The notes: generated from the sequence alone by a model not told the origin. Numbered from the stretch's first letter, positions 9,538-18,721 are shown. The stretch is DNA of 64,000 nt from Eubacteriales bacterium (GCA_028692105.1 JAQUYC010000001.1:62001-126000); one strand, 5' to 3'. Numbers and translations: made by a program.

Positions 9538-10092
9538 ATGTATGATTGTAATTTAATTAAATCCAGGGCTCAAAAAATGCAGGAATATCAATTGCCTGAT
9601 TTACAGTCAGCGTATCATAAAATGCAGACGCCTGCTATGCCGGGGATTCCTCTGATGCCAGAAATACCTGCGATGCCCGGGATGCCTATAATGCCGGGGA
9701 TACCTGCGGCACCCGGTACCCCAGCAGCTCCCGGTACCCCAACTGCACCCGGTTCTCCGGTGGCACCGGGGCCCTCTCCAGCACCGACTGAATCAGAAAT
9801 TCTTGACTATCAAGGCTTGCAATACTTGCAATATATGAATGGTTATTTAAGAACACAAATAGGCTCATATATGGAAGTAGAATTTTTAATAGGTACTTCG
9901 AATAGGGTCATAAATTACGGCATACTTAAAGGGGTCGGTTTGAATTATATCATACTGAGAGATCCGATAGCCGGTACGGATCTTCTTTGTGACTTCTATT
10001 CAATAAAGTTTATAAAGATACTGCCCTCATTAAGAGAAACAGTAGATGAACTGGAGAGAACGCATCAGGGACGCCTAAACCCAGCACGCTAA
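9538..10092 (+). CDS. gerQ: GerQ-like spore coat protein with a collagen-like Pro-rich stretch
   Basis: A 184-residue protein. Residues about 30-85 are a low-complexity run of three-residue steps built on xPGxP (MPGIP, MPGMP, APGTP, APGSP). Residues about 95-165 form a GerQ-like domain beginning [17 protein letters not shown] and ending [11 protein letters not shown]. In Bacillus, GerQ anchors CwlJ in the coat and is cross-linked by transglutaminase. It lies directly after cwlJ, so the two are probably co-transcribed. Its stop overlaps the end of the convergent germination gene by 4 nt. The Pro-rich repeat replaces the Gln/Asn/Tyr-rich N-terminus of Bacillus GerQ. Confidence 0.8.
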   Translation: MYDCNLIKSRAQKMQEYQLPDLQSAYHKMQTPAMPGIPLMPEIPAMPGMPIMPGIPAAPGTPAAPGTPTAPGSPVAPGPSPAPTESEILDYQGLQYLQYMNGYLRTQIGSYMEVEFLIGTSNRVINYGILKGVGLNYIILRDPIAGTDLLCDFYSIKFIKILPSLRETVDELERTHQGRLNPAR

Positions 10093-11501
10093 ATATTTTT
10101 TTTGGGTTTTTTTGTCCTGAATATCAGGTGGCGCAATGTTTCCCAATGAAACGGCAGCAAAGGGTAGAGGTAGCTTGTGCCCACAATATTCTTCGTCTTT
10201 AGTAATATGGTGAGGTTAATAATCATCGCTGCTATAGCTCCCCAGAGACCAAGAATCGCAACGCCTACCAGTATGAATACTCTCATGAATTTAAGGGCAT
10301 AACCAAGTTCTATACTTGGCTGTGTAAAACCGGCAAGCGCCAAGACAGCCATGCATAAAATTGTCTGAGGAATGAACCATCCGGATTCAACTGCGAATTG
10401 TCCCAATATCAACGCACCAATGACCGAAAGAGACATTCCCATCGAACTTGGTGTATTCAGGGAGGCAAGCTTAAGTCCATCTATGGCAATTTCCAATAAT
10501 ATAAACTGTGCAAAGAGAGGAATTGCATACCCCTCATCAGGTATAAAGAATTCCAGACTAGGATGAAGCGGTATATATCCTTCCGCGAATAGCAAGTAGA
10601 TCGGGGTGAGGAATATAACCGCTATCATATTCGTTATTCTGATAAATCGGAAGTAATTGCCTGTCAATATCGGATAGTAATAATCGTCCGTATCCTGAAG
10701 GAAATCAAATATGCTGGTTGGTATCATGATTGCTGTAGGGCTGTTATCGATAAGAACCACAAGCTTTCCTTCAGTAAGGTGGGCAGCCACTACATCAGGT
10801 CTCTGTGTATACCTCACCTTTGGAAAGGGGTTGAGCCATTTTGATTCACCTATTGCCTCCACAAGACTCTGGTCCCCTACGGTCAGCGTGTCTACCCGAA
10901 TCCCGGCAATCTTTTCCTGAACCTTTTTCAATAACTTTTCGTCCGTAACACCTTTCATATATCCGATACAGACATCTGTCCTTGATGCAGACCCTATCGT
11001 GTACATTTCAAAGACAAGCCTCGGATCCCTGATTCTTCTGCGTATCATCGCAGTATTAAACAGTATCGTTTCTACAAGCCCATCCCTTGGTCCCCTTAGT
11101 GATTTTTCCTTTTCAGGTTCGTCGATACTTCTGACAGGATAAGTCCTCAGATCCATGACGATAACATGTTCATAACCGTCAACTGCTACGACGGTCATTC
11201 CTGCCAGAATTGATTTTAGCATATTATCCGTGTTATTTTCAATTTTTGCCTGCATATAAGGCAGATGGTGCTTGATAAAATCCTCTGCCGTCTTCCTTTG
11301 TTCCATTTCTTTTTTTGTAATCTGGAATAACACGGAAAATATTCTTTCCATGACCTCTGACTTTATAAAGCCTTCTATATAATAAAGATATATTTCTTTT
11401 TCTCCGATCTGAATATTTCTTTCTCCTATATCAAAGCTATGCCCGATCGCTAAAGTCTTTCTAAAAAAACTTACATATTCATCGAATTTATTCTTTTCCA
11501 T
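10089..11501 (-). CDS. GerA/SpoVAF-family spore germination membrane protein
   Basis: A 470-residue protein with a soluble N-terminal half (GPRDGLVETILFNTAMIRRRIRD, the GerA-family signature, is split by its centre near residue 140) and four or more C-terminal membrane helices beginning near residue 285. The family includes GerAA germinant receptor A subunits and SpoVAF. The opening FDIGERNIQIGEKEIYLYYIEG resembles SpoVAF more than GerAA in my reading. No B or C receptor subunits and no spoVA genes are adjacent. It would sit in the spore inner membrane. Its ribosome binding site lies in a strong hairpin (see 11509-11555). Confidence 0.8.
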   Translation of the reverse strand: MEKNKFDEYVSFFRKTLAIGHSFDIGERNIQIGEKEIYLYYIEGFIKSEVMERIFSVLFQITKKEMEQRKTAEDFIKHHLPYMQAKIENNTDNMLKSILAGMTVVAVDGYEHVIVMDLRTYPVRSIDEPEKEKSLRGPRDGLVETILFNTAMIRRRIRDPRLVFEMYTIGSASRTDVCIGYMKGVTDEKLLKKVQEKIAGIRVDTLTVGDQSLVEAIGESKWLNPFPKVRYTQRPDVVAAHLTEGKLVVLIDNSPTAIMIPTSIFDFLQDTDDYYYPILTGNYFRFIRITNMIAVIFLTPIYLLFAEGYIPLHPSLEFFIPDEGYAIPLFAQFILLEIAIDGLKLASLNTPSSMGMSLSVIGALILGQFAVESGWFIPQTILCMAVLALAGFTQPSIELGYALKFMRVFILVGVAILGLWGAIAAMIINLTILLKTKNIVGTSYLYPLLPFHWETLRHLIFRTKKPKKNI

Positions 11502-11508
11502 ATTAAAA

Positions 11509-11555
11509 TCTCCCTTTGTACCTATAGCTTATTAGCTATTTTTACCAAAGGGAGA
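11509..11555 (-). promoter_or_regulatory. Hairpin that hides the ribosome binding site of the germination gene
   Basis: A perfect 10-bp inverted repeat (TCTCCCTTTG / CAAAGGGAGA) encloses a second small stem (TAGCT/AGCTA). On the minus strand the 3' arm is the AAAGGGAGA Shine-Dalgarno sequence of the gene starting at 11501. The fold would block initiation. It could also be read as a weak terminator, since TTTT follows. Confidence 0.6.
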
Positions 11556-11572
11556 CATATTATTCTTGCTTC

Positions 11573-11610
11573 AGGTTTTTGACGATTCACTAATCGTTAT
11601 CTGAAAACCT
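11573..11610 (-). terminator. Hairpin at the end of the pyr operon
   Basis: Arms AGGTTTT/AAAACCT and an inner ACGATT/AATCGT stem lie 3 nt after the pyrE stop. In the pyr direction no strong U-run follows, so it may act as an mRNA 3'-end stabiliser or a weak terminator. Confidence 0.4.
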
Positions 11611-11613
11611 TTT

Positions 11614-12300
11614 TCATGTAATCACGCAATATTGGGCAGCATAATCCTCAATTCTTTTGATGGTTGCAGAGTCAATAATTCGATTGCCCTGTTCTACTTC
11701 CGTGTAAAGCCAATTTAGAATATCCATGATCGTGATAATCGGATATGTCTTTAAGCCATATTCATCCTCTAATTCCTGAATTGCCGTTTTACTGCCTGCT
11801 CCCCGTTCCATCCTGTCTACTGAAACTATCAATCCATCGACCGATACTCTTAGTGCCTCAAACATCGGTAAGCAGTCGCGCATTGCGGTCCCTGCCGTAA
11901 TGACATCCTCCACAATCAAGACGGAATCCCCGGCTAACAGCTGATAGCCTAAAAGTGAGCCGCCTTCTCCATGATCCTTTGTTTCTTTTCGATTAGAGCA
12001 GTAATTCACGTCCATCCTATACTTTTCAGCCAAAGCGACGGCTGTCGTAACAGAGATTGGTATACCTTTGTAAGCTGGTCCAAACAGCGCCGTAAAATCC
12101 CCTTTCAGAAATCCTTTTTCTATATTATCCATAATACAATCCGCATAGAATTTCCCCAGCCCGGAAAGCTGTTTACCTGTTTTATAATTTCCTGTATTGA
12201 TAAAATACGGGGATTTTCTGCCGCTTTTTGTAATGAATTCTCCAAACGTCAAAGCACCTGATTGCACCATGAACTTAATAAAATCTTGCTTATAATTCAT
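11614..12300 (-). CDS. pyrE: Orotate phosphoribosyltransferase
   Basis: Joins orotate and PRPP to give OMP in pyrimidine synthesis. The PRPP-binding motif VLIVEDVITAGTAM is present, along with TGNYKTGKQL and GSLLGYQ. The ATG at 12300 (MNYKQDFIKF) is chosen over 12321 because AAAGGT lies 6 nt upstream. About 228 residues. It is the last gene of the pyr operon. Confidence 0.95.
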   Translation of the reverse strand: MNYKQDFIKFMVQSGALTFGEFITKSGRKSPYFINTGNYKTGKQLSGLGKFYADCIMDNIEKGFLKGDFTALFGPAYKGIPISVTTAVALAEKYRMDVNYCSNRKETKDHGEGGSLLGYQLLAGDSVLIVEDVITAGTAMRDCLPMFEALRVSVDGLIVSVDRMERGAGSKTAIQELEDEYGLKTYPIITIMDILNWLYTEVEQGNRIIDSATIKRIEDYAAQYCVIT

Positions 12301-12408
12301 TTTTCTACCTTTCTGCGTCAAGCTATCATTCCTGTCATACTATCAATCTACGTTTTTAATCGGCATACTACCTGCCTACTTTCTTAGCCGGAATATTTTC
12401 TATCCCCG

Positions 12409-13347
12409 TCAAGCAAGGGCATCTCTGATTTGCTGCAAATTTTTATATTCGTTCTGCTGCATGAATGCAATCAGTTCATTTTTTATTCGCACAGGTGCAG
12501 TTGGGTCTACCAAAGCTGCAGTACCTACTGACACGGCATCTGCACCTGCCATCAGAAATTCAGCTGCATCCTCCCCGGTCATAATACCACCTAAGCCGAT
12601 TATCGGTATGTTCACTGCCCGTCGAACCTGATACACCATTCTTATCGCAACGGGTTTGATTGAAGGTCCGGACAGCCCCCCTGTCTTATTCCAAAGCACA
12701 GGTTTTTTTCGATGTACATCTATTTTCATTCCAAGCAAAGTATTGATAAGAGATACTCCGTCGGCGCCCTCGTATTCTGCTGCTTTGGCAATTTCGGTTA
12801 TATCTGTAACATTCGGAGTCAACTTCATTATTATGGGTTTCTTAACAAGGCGCTTTATTTCTCTCGTTATCTCCGCGGCCATCTTAGGGTCAGCCCCGAA
12901 ACTGATCCCTCCTTCTTTAATATTCGGACAGGATATATTAATTTCCATTATATCAATTGCTTCATCATCTAACTTTTCTACAGTCTTACAATAATCGTTT
13001 ATCGTTTTACCAACGACATTTACGATAACCTTTGTATTATAACTTTTTAATAAGGGAAGCTCGTGTTTAATAAAGTCTTCTACACCCGGATTCTGTAAGC
13101 CCACCGAATTCAGCATACCGCCATAAGTTTCTGCAATTCTGGGAGTTGGATTGCCGTCCCAGGGCACATCTGAAACCCCTTTTGTAATAACGGCTCCCAA
13201 TTCGCTGATATCGTAAAAGGCCCCGCTTTCTCTTGCTGAAAAGGTGCCTGAGGCTGTAGTTACAGGGTTTTTCAGTGTAACTCCGGCGATCGAGACACTG
13301 AGATCCAACTCGGCATGGTACAATTTATCATTTATATTTTTAATCAT
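12409..13347 (-). CDS. pyrD: Dihydroorotate dehydrogenase B, catalytic subunit
   Basis: A class 1B flavoenzyme oxidising dihydroorotate to orotate and passing electrons to PyrK and NAD+. Motifs include NPVTTASGTF, NISCPNIKEGG (active-site Cys region) and GLGGIMTGEDAAEFLMAGADAV split around the FMN phosphate site. The ATG at 13347 is preferred, with GAGGTGG upstream. It overlaps pyrK by 8 nt, suggesting translational coupling of the two subunits. Confidence 0.95.
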   Translation of the reverse strand: MIKNINDKLYHAELDLSVSIAGVTLKNPVTTASGTFSARESGAFYDISELGAVITKGVSDVPWDGNPTPRIAETYGGMLNSVGLQNPGVEDFIKHELPLLKSYNTKVIVNVVGKTINDYCKTVEKLDDEAIDIMEINISCPNIKEGGISFGADPKMAAEITREIKRLVKKPIIMKLTPNVTDITEIAKAAEYEGADGVSLINTLLGMKIDVHRKKPVLWNKTGGLSGPSIKPVAIRMVYQVRRAVNIPIIGLGGIMTGEDAAEFLMAGADAVSVGTAALVDPTAPVRIKNELIAFMQQNEYKNLQQIRDALA

Positions 13348-14185
13348 CCCAGACCACCTCATTGCCGAAAAATACCGGCCCGTCCGTGCATACTTTTTTT
13401 CGTATTGATTTTACGCCTTCTTCTTTTGCTTTGATCCGGCATACACAGCCTACACATGCACCGTAACCACAGCCCATACGTTCTTCCAGTGAAACCTGAA
13501 GAGGTATGTTTGCATTCTCACATCTGTTGGCAAGCGCTTTGAGCATTGGTCTTGGACCACAGGCGAAACAATAATCCGGTTTTAGACCTTTCCTCTCAAT
13601 CAATTGAAGTACATTTCCCTTGAGACCTGTCGATCCGCTTTCTGTTGCTATATAAACATGATTGCAGCATGTTTCAAACTCTTTCATAAGGATTGGCTCA
13701 TCCTGAAAGCCGACTATAGCTATGACTTGTAGATCATCGTCCTTAAAACTGCGTTTCTCTTTTTCATTCATAATTTTTTGTGCCAATCCTACAAGGGGTG
13801 CAACCCCCATACCGCCTCCCACAAGCGCAATAATCTTGACTTTATTCAGATTATGATTACTATCTGTTTCTTTAAAAACATCTTCCAATTGAAATCCGTT
13901 CCCTAAGCTTGTACTTATGCGTACAGGCTCTCCGGGAAGGTAAGCAGATAATTCTCCGGTTCCTTTGCCTGCAATTTTATAAATCAAGGTAATTACATCA
14001 TCATATACTCTGCTGATACTTATTGGTCTGGGCAGCAGCATGATTTTATTTCTAAGATAAATGTTTACAAATTGTCCAGCTCTTGCATCAGCTGCTGTTT
14101 CAGGAGCTTTTACAGCCATACGGTATATGCCCTCTGCAATTTTTTTATTTTCAATAATTTCGGCTTCAATAATTTTTTTAAACAT
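13340..14185 (-). CDS. pyrK: Dihydroorotate dehydrogenase B, electron-transfer subunit
   Basis: A 281-residue ferredoxin-reductase-like protein binding FAD and a [2Fe-2S] cluster. The flavin motif RPISISRVYD, the nucleotide-binding GGGMGVAPL and the C-terminal cluster cysteines in CGYGACVGCVC and KKVCTDGPVF are all present. It overlaps pyrD by 8 nt and pyrF by 8 nt. Confidence 0.95.
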   Translation of the reverse strand: MFKKIIEAEIIENKKIAEGIYRMAVKAPETAADARAGQFVNIYLRNKIMLLPRPISISRVYDDVITLIYKIAGKGTGELSAYLPGEPVRISTSLGNGFQLEDVFKETDSNHNLNKVKIIALVGGGMGVAPLVGLAQKIMNEKEKRSFKDDDLQVIAIVGFQDEPILMKEFETCCNHVYIATESGSTGLKGNVLQLIERKGLKPDYCFACGPRPMLKALANRCENANIPLQVSLEERMGCGYGACVGCVCRIKAKEEGVKSIRKKVCTDGPVFFGNEVVWDD

Positions 14186-15092
14186 AGCTTCTACCTAAAT
14201 CATACTTCATTTTTATAACTGCTTCTCTTGCTGCTTCTGCGAAATTGTGATCTCCATATCGTTCATTTTTTCTATAAGCTGCAATAATGCCTCTGGAAGA
14301 ATTGACAATGCAGCCTCTTCCGTCTTTATCAAAATATCCCTTAAGATCCGCTCCGGTTGCTCCCTGTGCCCCGTATCCGGGGACTAAAAAGAAGGTGTGA
14401 GGCATATTTTTCCTCAGCTTTTCCCCTTGCTTTTTGTATGTTGCGCCAACTACAGCCCCTATTCTGCTATAGCCGTCGGATCCCATCGATAGTCTTCCCC
14501 ATCGGCTGACCAGATCAGATACATGCTCATAGACCGGTCTCCCGTCTGCAATCAGATCCTGTATCTCACCGCCGGACGGATTACTCGTTTTTACAAGTAT
14601 GAATAAACCTTTATCATATTTATTACATGGGTCGATAAAAGGCTCTATTCCATCAAAACCCATATAAGGATTCAACGTCACAGCATCCTCATTCCATAAA
14701 TCAAAGTGCGTGTCTTCGATATCAACCCCGCCAAGATGCGATGCGTATGCTTCAGCTGTTGAAGCTATATCTCCCCGTTTTATATCACCTATTACAAACA
14801 ATCCCTTTTTTTGGGCATAAAGTATTGTTTCCAAATATGCTCTGATCCCCTCTGTTCCATATTTCTCGTACATTGCAATTTGAATCTTCACAGCAGGTAT
14901 CAAATCATATGTTTCATCGATTATTTGTTTATTGAAGCCCACGATCATTTTTCTTACTGCCTTTGAAGTTTTTCCGTACTTTTCTGTCATTTTTTTCCTG
15001 ATCGTCTCTGGTATGATATCATAAGTTGGATCAAGACCAACTACGGTAGGATTTTTACATAGATCAATTTTTCTCATCAATCTGTCTATCAT
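14178..15092 (-). CDS. pyrF: Orotidine-5'-phosphate decarboxylase (long subfamily)
   Basis: Converts OMP to UMP. At about 304 residues it belongs to the longer subfamily. Key motifs are VVGLDP at the start, VIGDIKRGDIAST with the catalytic Lys/Asp, and VPGYGAQGA. GGGGAGG and 8-nt spacing fix the start at 15092 rather than 15122. It overlaps pyrC by 29 nt and pyrK by 8 nt. Confidence 0.95.
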   Translation of the reverse strand: MIDRLMRKIDLCKNPTVVGLDPTYDIIPETIRKKMTEKYGKTSKAVRKMIVGFNKQIIDETYDLIPAVKIQIAMYEKYGTEGIRAYLETILYAQKKGLFVIGDIKRGDIASTAEAYASHLGGVDIEDTHFDLWNEDAVTLNPYMGFDGIEPFIDPCNKYDKGLFILVKTSNPSGGEIQDLIADGRPVYEHVSDLVSRWGRLSMGSDGYSRIGAVVGATYKKQGEKLRKNMPHTFFLVPGYGAQGATGADLKGYFDKDGRGCIVNSSRGIIAAYRKNERYGDHNFAEAAREAVIKMKYDLGRSYV

Positions 15093-16320
15093 TCTCAGTA
15101 CCTCCCCATACAATATTTCCATTGATTATCGTATATTCTGTCTCACCAAAGACATTCATTCCGATAAAAGCTGAATTTTTACCTTTTGAAAGAAAATCAG
15201 AAGGATTTATCTCATATTGTTTTTCGACATCAATAACAGCAATATCAGCAGCTTTGCCCGCCAGCAGGCTGCCTCTGTCTATCCCTAAAATTTCCGCCGG
15301 TTTTGTACTCATTTTATAGATCAGCTCAATGGGTGTAAGGATGCCGGTTTTGACAAGCATTGTGTAGCTCACCTGAAAGCTTGTATCCAGACCTGTTACT
15401 CCATTTGCTGCATCTTCAAAGGGTAATTTTTTATCCCTTTCGTGATGCGGTGCATGATCTGTTGCTATGATATCTATTGTACCATCTTTTAATGCTTCAG
15501 CCACTGCTTTCACATCTTCTTTTGTCCTTAAAGGCGGGTTCATTTTTTTGTTGGGGTCGCCGTTAACCAGGCTGTCGTCTAAAGTAAAATAATGAGGAGC
15601 GGTCTCCGCTGTAACGGGCAGTCCCGATTTTTTGGCCTCCCGAATAAGTTCAATGCTTTCCTTTTTACTGATATGACAGAAATGCAACCTGCAGCCTGTC
15701 TGTTCAACAAGCTTAAGGTCTCTTCTTACAATGTCCGCTTCCGGCTCGGCATGAGAAAAAACTGTCAGTCTTAGCTTTTTCGCTTCATTCATAGCCTCAA
15801 TCATGACTTTTTCATCCATTACAGTCTTCCCATCCTCGCTGATCCCGCAGATTCCCCGGCCCGTCATCCCGGTAAAGACCGTTTGAGCTGAAACCATTCC
15901 TTTGTAATCCGCCATTTCATTTCCTGCCTGATCTTTAGTGATAGCTCCAATGCACAAGAGCTGCACTCCGTTTCCCTCTCTGGCCCTTTTATCTATATCG
16001 CTGACGGTATCAGGAGTATCTATGACAGGACTGGTATTCGGCATACAGCAAATAGTTGTATATCCTCCCTTTGCCGCTGCAGCACATCCGCTGTCAATAT
16101 CCTCCTTATACTCAAACCCCGGTTCTCTCAGATGAACATGCAGATCGATCAATCCGGGTACTATCCATTTTCCGCGGGCATCTATTAAGAAGTCTGCTTC
16201 CTTTTCCTCTCCATCAAAAAGAACTTCCGTAATTATACCGTCTTCTATCATTAAACTGCCGGAAGCAACATAGCTTCGTAGAGGGTCAACGATTAAACCA
16301 TTGCCTATGAATAATTTCAT
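15064..16320 (-). CDS. pyrC: Dihydroorotase (class I)
   Basis: A 418-residue amidohydrolase closing carbamoyl aspartate to dihydroorotate. The zinc motif DLHVHLREPG, SHAEP, HFCHIS and ATDHAPHHERDK are all present. It overlaps the end of pyrI by 35 nt and the start of pyrF by 29 nt, a tightly packed operon. Confidence 0.96.
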   Translation of the reverse strand: MKLFIGNGLIVDPLRSYVASGSLMIEDGIITEVLFDGEEKEADFLIDARGKWIVPGLIDLHVHLREPGFEYKEDIDSGCAAAAKGGYTTICCMPNTSPVIDTPDTVSDIDKRAREGNGVQLLCIGAITKDQAGNEMADYKGMVSAQTVFTGMTGRGICGISEDGKTVMDEKVMIEAMNEAKKLRLTVFSHAEPEADIVRRDLKLVEQTGCRLHFCHISKKESIELIREAKKSGLPVTAETAPHYFTLDDSLVNGDPNKKMNPPLRTKEDVKAVAEALKDGTIDIIATDHAPHHERDKKLPFEDAANGVTGLDTSFQVSYTMLVKTGILTPIELIYKMSTKPAEILGIDRGSLLAGKAADIAVIDVEKQYEINPSDFLSKGKNSAFIGMNVFGETEYTIINGNIVWGGTENDRQIDEKN

Positions 16321-16756
16321 TACCGTATCCGCCTTTCATACTGATAATCTCATCACAGTATTCACACCTGTACTCTCTGTTTTCTCTGTCAATAAGATGG
16401 AATATCTGAGGTGCTGCAGCCTCAATGGATGTTACGCATCGCGGATTATTGCATTTTATTATATTTACAACTCTTTCCGGTATTGTAAGATGGATTTTCT
16501 CGTTTATTACATGGTCTTCGATATAATTCACCGTAGCCTTTGGATCAATAATACCCAATGCGGCAAGATCAATATCGAAAACATTTTCAATCTTAACAAC
16601 ATCTTTTCTGCCGTATTTATTGCTTACTGCGTTCATAATTAAAGCCACAGTATTCTGTGAGGTATCGATATCAAGATACTCCAATAGTTTCATGCCAAGT
16701 CCTGCAGTGATATGATCTATTACTATGCCGTTTTTGATGCTATCAATAACTACCAT
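16286..16756 (-). CDS. pyrI: Aspartate carbamoyltransferase regulatory chain
   Basis: A 156-residue allosteric chain binding nucleotides at the N-terminal half (GIVIDHITAGLGMKLLEYL) and zinc through four cysteines at CNNPRCV and YRCEYC. It assembles with PyrB to give feedback-controlled ATCase. It starts 2 nt after the pyrB stop with AGGAGG. The presence of pyrI agrees with the pyrBI-like leader upstream. Confidence 0.95.
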   Translation of the reverse strand: MVVIDSIKNGIVIDHITAGLGMKLLEYLDIDTSQNTVALIMNAVSNKYGRKDVVKIENVFDIDLAALGIIDPKATVNYIEDHVINEKIHLTIPERVVNIIKCNNPRCVTSIEAAAPQIFHLIDRENREYRCEYCDEIISMKGGYGNEIIHRQWFNR

Positions 16757-16758
16757 TT

Positions 16759-17694
16759 CTACACCTCCTTCGGTTCAGTACCCAACAAACTCATAATGAG
16801 CGCCATGCGTATATACATCCCGTACCTTGCCTGCTTAAAATATAAGGCTCTCGGGTCATCATCCACCTCCACAGAGATCTCATTGACTCTCGGTAATGGA
16901 TGCAGCACCATCATATCTTCCCGCGCCAGCTTCATTTTTGCTCCATCCAGGATGTATCTGTCTTTCAGCCTGACATAATCCTCTTCGTTGAAAAAACGTT
17001 CCCTTTGAACCCTGGTCATATATAGGATATCCAGCTTTGGAAGCACTTCCTGCATATTTTCCACTTCTTCGAAGGGAATCTTATTTTTTATCAGGATTTC
17101 CTTTCTGACATAATCGGGAATTCTCAGTTCTTCCGGCGATATCAGTACAAATGAAACATTTTTATATCTATACAGTGCTTTGATCAGAGAATGAACCGTT
17201 CTACCGAATTTCAAGTCGCCGCAAAGACCGATGGTCAGGTTTTCAAAGCCGCCTCTTTCTTTCCAGATCGTTAACAGATCGGTAAGTGTCTGCGTAGGAT
17301 GTTGATGACCTCCGTCTCCTGCATTGATCACCGGCATATCGGTACATGCTGCGGCTACTTTCGGCGCCCCTTCCTTAGGATGCCTTATCACAGCCAGATC
17401 TGCATAGCATGCGACAGTCCTTATGGTATCCGTAATGCTTTCTCCCTTTGCCACGGAGCTTGAATTGGGCTCAGAAAATCCGATGACTTGTCCTCCAAGA
17501 CGAAGCATTGCAGCTTCAAAGCTGAACCTGGTTCTCGTGCTGGGTTCATAAAATAAAGTCGCAAGTATTTTACCGTCACAAGCTTTTCTAAAGAGCTCAG
17601 GATTCTGTATTATTTGATCAGCCAGATTAAACAGTTCCTTTAACTCCTCTATCGTAAAATCCATAGGCTCCAACAAGTTTCGTCCTTTTAACAT
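16759..17694 (-). CDS. pyrB: Aspartate carbamoyltransferase catalytic chain
   Basis: A 311-residue enzyme and first committed step of pyrimidine synthesis. The carbamoyl phosphate site [16 protein letters not shown] and the [25 protein letters not shown] and [10 protein letters not shown] motifs are all present. AAAGGAGG precedes the ATG. First structural gene of the operon, 30 nt after a leader terminator. Confidence 0.97.
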   Translation of the reverse strand: MLKGRNLLEPMDFTIEELKELFNLADQIIQNPELFRKACDGKILATLFYEPSTRTRFSFEAAMLRLGGQVIGFSEPNSSSVAKGESITDTIRTVACYADLAVIRHPKEGAPKVAAACTDMPVINAGDGGHQHPTQTLTDLLTIWKERGGFENLTIGLCGDLKFGRTVHSLIKALYRYKNVSFVLISPEELRIPDYVRKEILIKNKIPFEEVENMQEVLPKLDILYMTRVQRERFFNEEDYVRLKDRYILDGAKMKLAREDMMVLHPLPRVNEISVEVDDDPRALYFKQARYGMYIRMALIMSLLGTEPKEV

Positions 17695-17724
17695 ATGAAT
17701 ACCTCCTTTTTACAGATAATAAAA

Positions 17725-17747
17725 AAATCTTCCTGATTGGAAGATTT
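17725..17747 (-). terminator. Attenuator terminator in the pyrB leader
   Basis: Inverted repeat AAATCTTCC / GGAAGATTT with a 5-nt loop, followed on the minus strand by a U-run. It lies between the pyr promoter and pyrB, so it is a transcription attenuator. The stop codon of the leader ORF ends 1 nt before the stem. Confidence 0.8.
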
Positions 17748-17748
17748 G

Positions 17749-17853
17749 TTATCTATTAATGAAACCGGAAACACGGCTTCTGCTGCATGAAATAACAGTC
17801 CTGAAGCTGTAATGATTCCTTTTTTGTATTAGCCTGGATTTTTGTGAACCCAT
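17749..17853 (-). CDS. Putative pyr operon leader peptide
   Basis: A 34-residue ORF (begins MGSQKSRLIQK, ends SGFINR) on the pyr leader transcript. AAAGGA lies 6 nt before this ATG; another in-frame ATG is at 17859. Its TAA sits directly against the attenuator stem, so a ribosome reaching the end would block the hairpin. This copies the logic of the enterobacterial pyrBI leader, where UTP level sets coupling between polymerase and ribosome. The peptide sequence itself is not recognisable. Confidence 0.6.
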   Translation of the reverse strand: MGSQKSRLIQKRNHYSFRTVISCSRSRVSGFINR

Positions 17854-17889
17854 TTTCATTCCTTTCATATTTTTGCTTAAATCTCCAAT

Positions 17890-17918
17890 ATATTATCATA
17901 ACAGTCTCAGTCCGTCAA
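17890..17918 (-). promoter_or_regulatory. Sigma-A-type promoter of the pyr operon
   Basis: On the minus strand TTGACG and TAATAT are separated by 17 nt, close to consensus. Transcription would start near 17883, giving a leader of about 190 nt before pyrB that holds the leader ORF and terminator. No PyrR-binding consensus was recognised. Confidence 0.8.
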
Positions 17919-17938
17919 GGTCTTTTTCATTGATTTAT

Positions 17939-18721
17939 TTATTTTTTCAACCGCACTTCCATCTTAGGATACGCCATTAATATATTTGCTTCCTCAAAGG
18001 CAAGTTTTACCTGCTCCTCTAAATAATACTTCACATCCTGATAGTTTCTGCTTCCGCACCATACTCTCAGGTCAATATCAATTTTCCCGCTGCTCTGTCC
18101 TGCAATGCCGATAATGGGAACCGGTTCTTCATAAATATCAGAATTTGATTCAACCACGGCTTGCAGGATTTCTTTAACTTTCTCTATATCCTCATGAGGA
18201 TCAACGGAGAAGATGCAATCGACCCGCCTGTCCTGCTTGCTGCTATGATTCACGATCGTTGAATTGGCAAGCTTACCGTTAGGTATCGTAATGACCTTAT
18301 TATCATAAGTGATCAAGGTGGTATATAATAAATCTATCGTTTCAACCTGCCCTGCTGTTTCATAATCCTCAATATAATCGCCATTTTTGAAAGGTTTTGT
18401 CAGGATTATAAGAATCCCTCCCGCAAAATTGCCCAGGCTGTCCTTCAATGCAAGTGCAATTGCAAGGCCTGCCGCACCCAATGCTGCTAAAAATGCAGAA
18501 ACCGGCATACCTGCATAGCTTAAAGCTGTAACTGCAATCAAAATCCATAATACTATCTTGGAGCTATTTATTATGAATGTATGCAGCACCTCGTCAAGAC
18601 TGCTCTTTCTTAAAGCCTTCAGTATAATCTTGCACGCAATACTTAACAAGATATATCCTGCCAGGACAATGCCAAACGCAATACCTGCGTGGATCAGTAT
18701 TTCGGCCGTCTTATCTGACAT
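17939..18721 (-). CDS. mscS: Small-conductance mechanosensitive channel (MscS family)
   Basis: A 260-residue membrane protein with three hydrophobic helices, then the pore-lining Ala/Gly-rich segment FLAALGAAGLAIALALKDSL and the beta-domain motif FKNGDYIEDYETAGQVE. It opens under membrane tension and releases solutes on osmotic downshock. The ATG at 18721 is chosen over upstream starts because AAAGGA has about 8-nt spacing. It is divergent from the helicase gene. Confidence 0.92.
   Translation of the reverse strand: MSDKTAEILIHAGIAFGIVLAGYILLSIACKIILKALRKSSLDEVLHTFIINSSKIVLWILIAVTALSYAGMPVSAFLAALGAAGLAIALALKDSLGNFAGGILIILTKPFKNGDYIEDYETAGQVETIDLLYTTLITYDNKVITIPNGKLANSTIVNHSSKQDRRVDCIFSVDPHEDIEKVKEILQAVVESNSDIYEEPVPIIGIAGQSSGKIDIDLRVWCGSRNYQDVKYYLEEQVKLAFEEANILMAYPKMEVRLKK

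Noticed and set aside
17701..17883. PyrR-binding antiterminator in the pyr leader
   Set aside because: No match to the PyrR recognition hairpin was visible, and the leader ORF plus adjacent terminator explains the region better.
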